8,941 bases of DNA, taken from NCBI GenBank assembly GCA_030039915.1, contig JASHUP010000125.1, forward strand, positions 1 through 8,941, read 5' to 3'. Source of the stretch: Thermoplasmata archaeon. Lineage in GTDB: Archaea; Thermoplasmatota; Thermoplasmata; UBA184. A model generated the notes under the pieces. That model had not been told where the DNA came from and ran no database searches. It saw only the letters and a list, made by a program, of their open reading frames with translations. Below are positions 5,836 to 8,941 of the stretch, piece after piece (position 1 is the stretch's first letter; each line of letters starts with the position of its first letter). The translations under genes and the position numbers were made by a program.

Positions 5836-7404
5836 CTAGGAGCCGGTATCGTCGGCCTCCTTGCGGAGGATTCCGATGTGGAGCCGCCAAGCGGGGCGAC
5901 GGGTGGGAAAATCGGACCGGTAGTGTGCGCCCCGACTTTCGGTCCTTGTGAGCGCTGCCCGCGCCACGATGGACGCCGTGAGGACCGCGTTCGCGACGGG
6001 CCCGGCAAGGTCTCTTGGCCGTCCGGGCTCCGTGGACCGACCGAGTTCCGAAAGCTCCTCGATCGCGGAACGCAGGCCCGCCCCGGCCCGCACGATTCCG
6101 ACGTCGTCCCAGAGGAGGTCACGGACCCGATCGACCGCGCCGGGAGCGTCCTCCCTCCCCGACCCCCGAGACCACTCGATGCGAACGATCCGCGGAGGGA
6201 GCGAGATCCGACCCGCGACCGGGTGAACCAGTTGCCGGGCCACCCGCTCGCCAAAGACCAGCCCCTCGAGGAGCGAGTTGCTCGCGAGGCGATTCGCCCC
6301 GTGCACGCCGGTCGAGGCGACCTCACCGCAGGCGTACAGCCCGCGCAGGGTCGTGCGCCCCTCGAGGTCGGTGGTCACGCCCCCGATCATGTAGTGCGCG
6401 ACGGGAGTCACGGGGATCCAATCGCGCGACGGGTCGAGCCCGTAGGTCGCGAGGAATCGGCAGACCGAGGGAAATCGGGCGAAGAGCCGGTCGCGCGGGA
6501 TCGCGGTCGCGTCGAGATAGACGCAAGGGTGACCGGTGCGATGGATCTCTCGATCGATCGCCCGAGAAACCACGTCGCGCGGCGCGAGCTCCGCGTCCCG
6601 GTGCTGGCCGACCAGGAAGCGCTCGCCGGCCTCGTTGCGGAGGACCGCCCCCTCCCCACGGACGGCTTCCGTGATCAGGAACCGAGGAGCCCCCTCGCGC
6701 CAAAAGACCGTGGGATGGAACTGGATGAACTCCATGTCGGTCAGCAACGCCCCGGCCCGAAACGCGATCGCGACCCCCTCTCCGGTGGCCACCGAAGGGT
6801 TCGAACTCTGGCGGTAGAGGCTCCCCGTGCCTCCGGTGGCGAGGACGACCGGACCCGAGTCGAACTCTTCGACGGACCGTCCGGCCTCGGTGGAAACGAA
6901 CGCGACCACTCCGTGGTGCGGCGTCGAGCGCAGGCCGCGCAGCGCTGTCCGCTCCCGGACCTCGATACCGGCATCGAGCACTCGGCGCTTCAGGGTCTCC
7001 TCGATCGAAAGCCCGGTCGCGTCCCCTCCGGCGTGGAGGATCCGTGCGCGCGAGTGCGCCGCCTCGCGACCGAGGGAGATCTGGCCCTCGACCGTGTCGA
7101 ACGGGACCCCGTAGCGGACGAGGTCCGCGATCCGAGCCGGGGCCTCGAACGTGAGGACCCGGGCCGCCGGCAGGTCGACAAGTCCCGCCCCCGCGCGGAT
7201 CGTGTCCTTGAGGTGGAGGGCGGGAGAGTCGTCCGGACCGATGGCCGCGGCGATACCGCCTTGCGCATAGCGGGTGGTCGCCTCGTCGAGTCGCGACTTC
7301 GTGATGAGGGTCGGTCGAAGTCCGAGCTCGCGCAGGCGCAAGGCCACGTACAGCCCCGCGATCCCCGTCCCCACGACCAGCGGACGAGCAGTCGGCGTCG
7401 GCAC
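5836..7404 (-). CDS. nadB: L-aspartate oxidase
   Basis: NadB oxidises L-aspartate to iminoaspartate with FAD, the first step of de novo NAD synthesis; quinolinate synthase (NadA) then uses the product. The 522-residue length fits. Motifs are the Rossmann FAD site VGTGIAGLYVALRL (11-24), TTRYAQGGIAAA (43-54), HSRARILHAGGDATG (117-131), SSNPSVATGEGVAIAFRAGA (200-219), EFIQFHPT (225-232), LITEAVRGEGA (243-253), LAPRDVVSRAI (273-283), HYMIGGV (337-343) and YACGEVASTGVHGANRLASN (357-376). The C-terminus has the family helix ending in ESRGAHYRSDFP. H337 and the Arg in APRDVVSRAI are the expected active-site residues. I chose the GTG at 7404: the FAD site begins ten residues later and a TATA box lies about 25 bp upstream. 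The in-frame upstream extension to 7614 is Arg/Ser-rich, overlaps the divergent gene and is not part of the family. No nadA or nadC is visible here. Confidence 0.96.
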   Translation of the reverse strand: MPTPTARPLVVGTGIAGLYVALRLRELGLRPTLITKSRLDEATTRYAQGGIAAAIGPDDSPALHLKDTIRAGAGLVDLPAARVLTFEAPARIADLVRYGVPFDTVEGQISLGREAAHSRARILHAGGDATGLSIEETLKRRVLDAGIEVRERTALRGLRSTPHHGVVAFVSTEAGRSVEEFDSGPVVLATGGTGSLYRQSSNPSVATGEGVAIAFRAGALLTDMEFIQFHPTVFWREGAPRFLITEAVRGEGAVLRNEAGERFLVGQHRDAELAPRDVVSRAIDREIHRTGHPCVYLDATAIPRDRLFARFPSVCRFLATYGLDPSRDWIPVTPVAHYMIGGVTTDLEGRTTLRGLYACGEVASTGVHGANRLASNSLLEGLVFGERVARQLVHPVAGRISLPPRIVRIEWSRGSGREDAPGAVDRVRDLLWDDVGIVRAGAGLRSAIEELSELGRSTEPGRPRDLAGPVANAVLTASIVARAALTRTESRGAHYRSDFPTRRPAWRLHIGILRKEADDTGS

Positions 7405-7425
7405 GTCAACGCGACCGGATGTCGA

Positions 7426-7433
7426 GGTATAGC
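7426..7433 (-). promoter_or_regulatory. TATA box of nadB
   Basis: On the minus strand this reads GCTATACC, centred about 25 bp upstream of the GTG at 7404. It supports that start codon and a leaderless transcript. It sits about 24 bp from the divergent box of the nuclease gene. Confidence 0.6.
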
Positions 7434-7456
7434 GACTTCGACGGGGTCGCGGGCGT

Positions 7457-7464
7457 CGTATACT
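7457..7464 (+). promoter_or_regulatory. TATA box of the Cas4-like gene
   Basis: The sequence CGTATACT is 20-24 bp upstream of the two GTG codons at 7481 and 7484, slightly closer than in the other genes, which makes 7484 a good alternative start. It faces away from the nadB box in the same 76-bp divergent intergenic region. Confidence 0.5.
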
Positions 7465-7480
7465 CTCCTGCCCTCCGCCG

Positions 7481-8854
7481 GTGGTGTCCGGGAGGGGGCC
7501 GGCCGAGGTCGAGGCCTGGCAGGGCGTGGTCTCGGTCCGGGAGGAGCCCCTCCTTGCCTCCGAGGTCCTCAGCCGGTTCGAGCAGGTGAGCGGGGTCCGG
7601 GCTGTCGGCGTCACCGACCTCCTCGCGGTCCGTCGGGCCTACCTCCGCCTTACGCGCGCGCCGGTGCCGGTACCGCCCGAACGGCAGGCACGCCTCGACC
7701 GGGGGCGCGCCGTCCATCGGACGCTCGGCTCCCGGCTGGCGGGAGAGGGTACGCTCGAAGCACGGGTTCGGCGAAGCGGACTCGTGGGGCGGATCGACAT
7801 TCTGGCGGACGTACCGGTGGAAGTGAAGACGTCGGCTACGTTGGTGGACCCCTCTGAGCTCTCCGTCGAACGGCCGGACCATGTCGATCAGCTCGCCATG
7901 TATTGCGCTCTCGTGGACCACCCCGCCGGCCGGCTCCTCACTCTGGTCGAGCACGACCGGGGAATCTCCGAGGTCCAAGCCGTCGACCTCACGTTCGGCC
8001 CTCCGCAGAAGGTGCTTCGTGAGATGGAGCGGAGGGCCGAACAGCTACGGTCGGCCCTCCGCGAACAGACTCCGGAGCTCCTTCCGCGATGCCCTTGGTT
8101 CGGTCGAGGGTGCGAATACGAGGGAGCGGCGGTGTGTTCGTGCACGGGCGGGGAGGCGAGGGCCGCCCCGCTCCTCGCTGATGTAGATCTCGGACCGACC
8201 CGGAGGGCGGACGTGGAACAGCGGGTACGTGCCGCGCTCTCGGTTCGGCCCCCGAGGGAAGGTCCGGTGATCGAGCGATTCCGCGAGATCCTGTACCCTC
8301 GACGGGCGTACTTCGACCGGACGCGAGAATTGCCGGAGACCGCGGTGGAGACCGGTCCACCCCCGCTCGAGCCGGACCTCTACCGTCGGCTGGGCGAAGC
8401 CCTCGAGAGCGGCCCCGCGGGCGAAGTCGCGCGCCTGCCGCCTCGGGCGATCGAACCCGACGAGGAGGTCGTCGGCTTCCGGGGTCGGCCGTTTCTGCTC
8501 CGAACCTCTCGCGCGTGGAGCCGACCCCGCGCCTCGGAGGTACTTACGCGGTTCCCCCAGTACGCCCTCGACCTCGGACTTCGATGCGCGACCACCGGGA
8601 CCGCGTCCGGGCTCGTCATCCTCGGTCTCGAACGGGCCGCAACCGATCGCGACCGGATCGAGGCATTCGAAGTGCGGTTCGCCTCGTTGACCCCGTTCTC
8701 TCGGCTGTACCGCGAGAGACGGCGGGCGCTCTTCGCCGCGCTCGACGATTATCGCCCGGAGACCCTCGCGGCCTGTCCCCCGTGGATGAACACGGACTGC
8801 CCCTATCGGGCGGAATGTGGGTGTGCGCCGGCGGACTCGCGGGAGACCCGATAG
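7481..8854 (+). CDS. Cas4/RecB-like PD-(D/E)XK protein, tandem duplication with degenerate second half
   Basis: The 457-residue product has a Cas4/RecB-type nuclease domain in its first half: RGRAVH with H79, GRIDIL with D106, VEVKTS with E114 and K116, and DQLAMY with Q137, followed by a cysteine cluster C204-x6-C211-x7-C219-x-C221 that could bind an iron-sulfur cluster or Zn. The second half (about 272-448) repeats the layout. RRAY occurs at 51-54 and 274-277, RTLGSRL matches RRLGEAL, PVEVKTS matches PFLLRTS (337-343), QLAMYCAL matches QYALDLGL (360-367), and the cluster recurs as C432-x7-C440-x5-C446-x-C448. There the catalytic residues are lost (D to V331, E to L339, K to R341, H to Y301). 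The N-terminal Cys of classic Cas4 (CPRK) is AVRR and YPRR here. The start is GTG at 7481 or 7484. No cas genes are nearby, so this is more likely a stand-alone DNA-processing protein than a CRISPR Cas4. It shares a divergent promoter region with nadB. Confidence 0.85.
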   Translation: MVSGRGPAEVEAWQGVVSVREEPLLASEVLSRFEQVSGVRAVGVTDLLAVRRAYLRLTRAPVPVPPERQARLDRGRAVHRTLGSRLAGEGTLEARVRRSGLVGRIDILADVPVEVKTSATLVDPSELSVERPDHVDQLAMYCALVDHPAGRLLTLVEHDRGISEVQAVDLTFGPPQKVLREMERRAEQLRSALREQTPELLPRCPWFGRGCEYEGAAVCSCTGGEARAAPLLADVDLGPTRRADVEQRVRAALSVRPPREGPVIERFREILYPRRAYFDRTRELPETAVETGPPPLEPDLYRRLGEALESGPAGEVARLPPRAIEPDEEVVGFRGRPFLLRTSRAWSRPRASEVLTRFPQYALDLGLRCATTGTASGLVILGLERAATDRDRIEAFEVRFASLTPFSRLYRERRRALFAALDDYRPETLAACPPWMNTDCPYRAECGCAPADSRETR

Positions 8855-8940
8855 ATCGTTGAGGTGAGGGTGGGTTCTAGACCGAATCGACGATAGAGAC
8901 GTCGTGCGGGTTCATTGGCCGTGGTGACCCAGAGATGGAC
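8803..8940 (-). CDS. C-terminal part of a GNAT-family N-acetyltransferase (5' end outside window)
   Basis: On the minus strand from position 8940 a frame is open for 45 codons and stops at TAG (8805-8803). It begins VHLWVTTANEPARRLYRRFG, the typical end of a GNAT domain: a beta strand, then N-x-x-A-x-x-L-Y-x-x-x-G, where Asn and Tyr contact acetyl-CoA and the catalytic region, then a final strand (TLTSTIYRV). The family transfers an acetyl group from acetyl-CoA to an amine; the substrate is not deducible from this fragment. The last 17 codons lie within the 52-bp convergent overlap with the Cas4-like gene and read as a non-conserved tail (ESAGAHPHSAR). Confidence 0.8.
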   Translation of the reverse strand, partial: VHLWVTTANEPARRLYRRFGLEPTLTSTIYRVSRESAGAHPHSAR

Positions 8941-8941
8941 T

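Noticed and set aside
6790..6810. A T-loop-like GGGTTCGAA sequence suggesting a second tRNA
   Set aside because: No acceptor or anticodon stem pairs around it, and it encodes the conserved SSNPSVATGEG region of NadB on the other strand.
7405..7614. An N-terminal extension of NadB
   Set aside because: It is Arg/Ser/Thr-rich, precedes the FAD site by about 80 residues instead of the usual few, spans a TATA box and overlaps the divergent gene.
5824..7857. A 677-codon plus-strand frame opposite nadB
   Set aside because: NadB has full-length family motifs on the other strand; this frame is low-complexity Arg/Asp/Gly/Pro and crosses into the Cas4-like gene.
7481..8854. A CRISPR-associated Cas4 assignment
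   Set aside because: There is no repeat-spacer array or other cas gene in the window, the N-terminal Cas4 Cys is missing, and the neighbours are metabolic.

Overview
The window looks like a chromosomal segment of a high-GC archaeon, probably in or near Thermoplasmatota. The archaeal assignment rests on several things seen in the sequence. There is an archaeal-only coenzyme A biosynthesis enzyme (4-phosphopantoate--beta-alanine ligase). There is a tRNA with no encoded CCA that is interrupted by a short hairpin intron. TATA-like boxes lie about 20-30 bp upstream of start codons with almost no leader, which implies leaderless transcripts. The lineage guess (a GC-rich soil or sediment Thermoplasmatota group) is inference from GC content and gene content only.

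Layout, left to right. Positions 3-95 hold the C-terminal end of an unidentified plus-strand gene. A 217-bp intergenic stretch follows; it can fold into a branched structure and ends in a promoter. Next is a two-gene ABC-2 exporter operon (ATPase 313-1275, permease 1272-2018, ATGA overlap). Then come a 79-residue double zinc-ribbon protein (2100-2339), a tRNA-Ser(GGA) whose T-loop carries a 33-nt intron (2399-2516), and a GAF-domain protein resembling free methionine-(R)-sulfoxide reductase (2562-3053).

Minus-strand genes fill 2953-7404. Read in their own direction they are L-aspartate oxidase NadB (7404-5836), an isovaleryl-CoA-type acyl-CoA dehydrogenase (5793-4639), a coiled-coil protein of unknown function (4516-3791) and the phosphopantothenate-pathway ligase (3777-2953). 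The last two probably form one transcript; the first two each have their own TATA box. Divergent from nadB is a 457-residue Cas4/RecB-like protein (7481-8854) that appears to be an internal tandem duplication: an N-terminal half with an intact PD-(D/E)XK motif set and a C-terminal half with the catalytic residues lost, each ending in its own four-cysteine cluster. The window ends in the C-terminal part of a minus-strand GNAT acetyltransferase (8940-8803).

Functionally this is mostly housekeeping metabolism (NAD and CoA precursors, acyl-CoA oxidation, methionine sulfoxide repair) with an exporter. I see no CRISPR array, insertion sequence, prophage or attachment site, and no T-rich archaeal terminator I would defend. 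The two most unusual items are the T-loop tRNA intron and the duplicated, half-inactivated Cas4-like nuclease. Two convergent gene pairs overlap tail to tail (101 bp and 52 bp). No gene-free stretch exceeds 300 bp.
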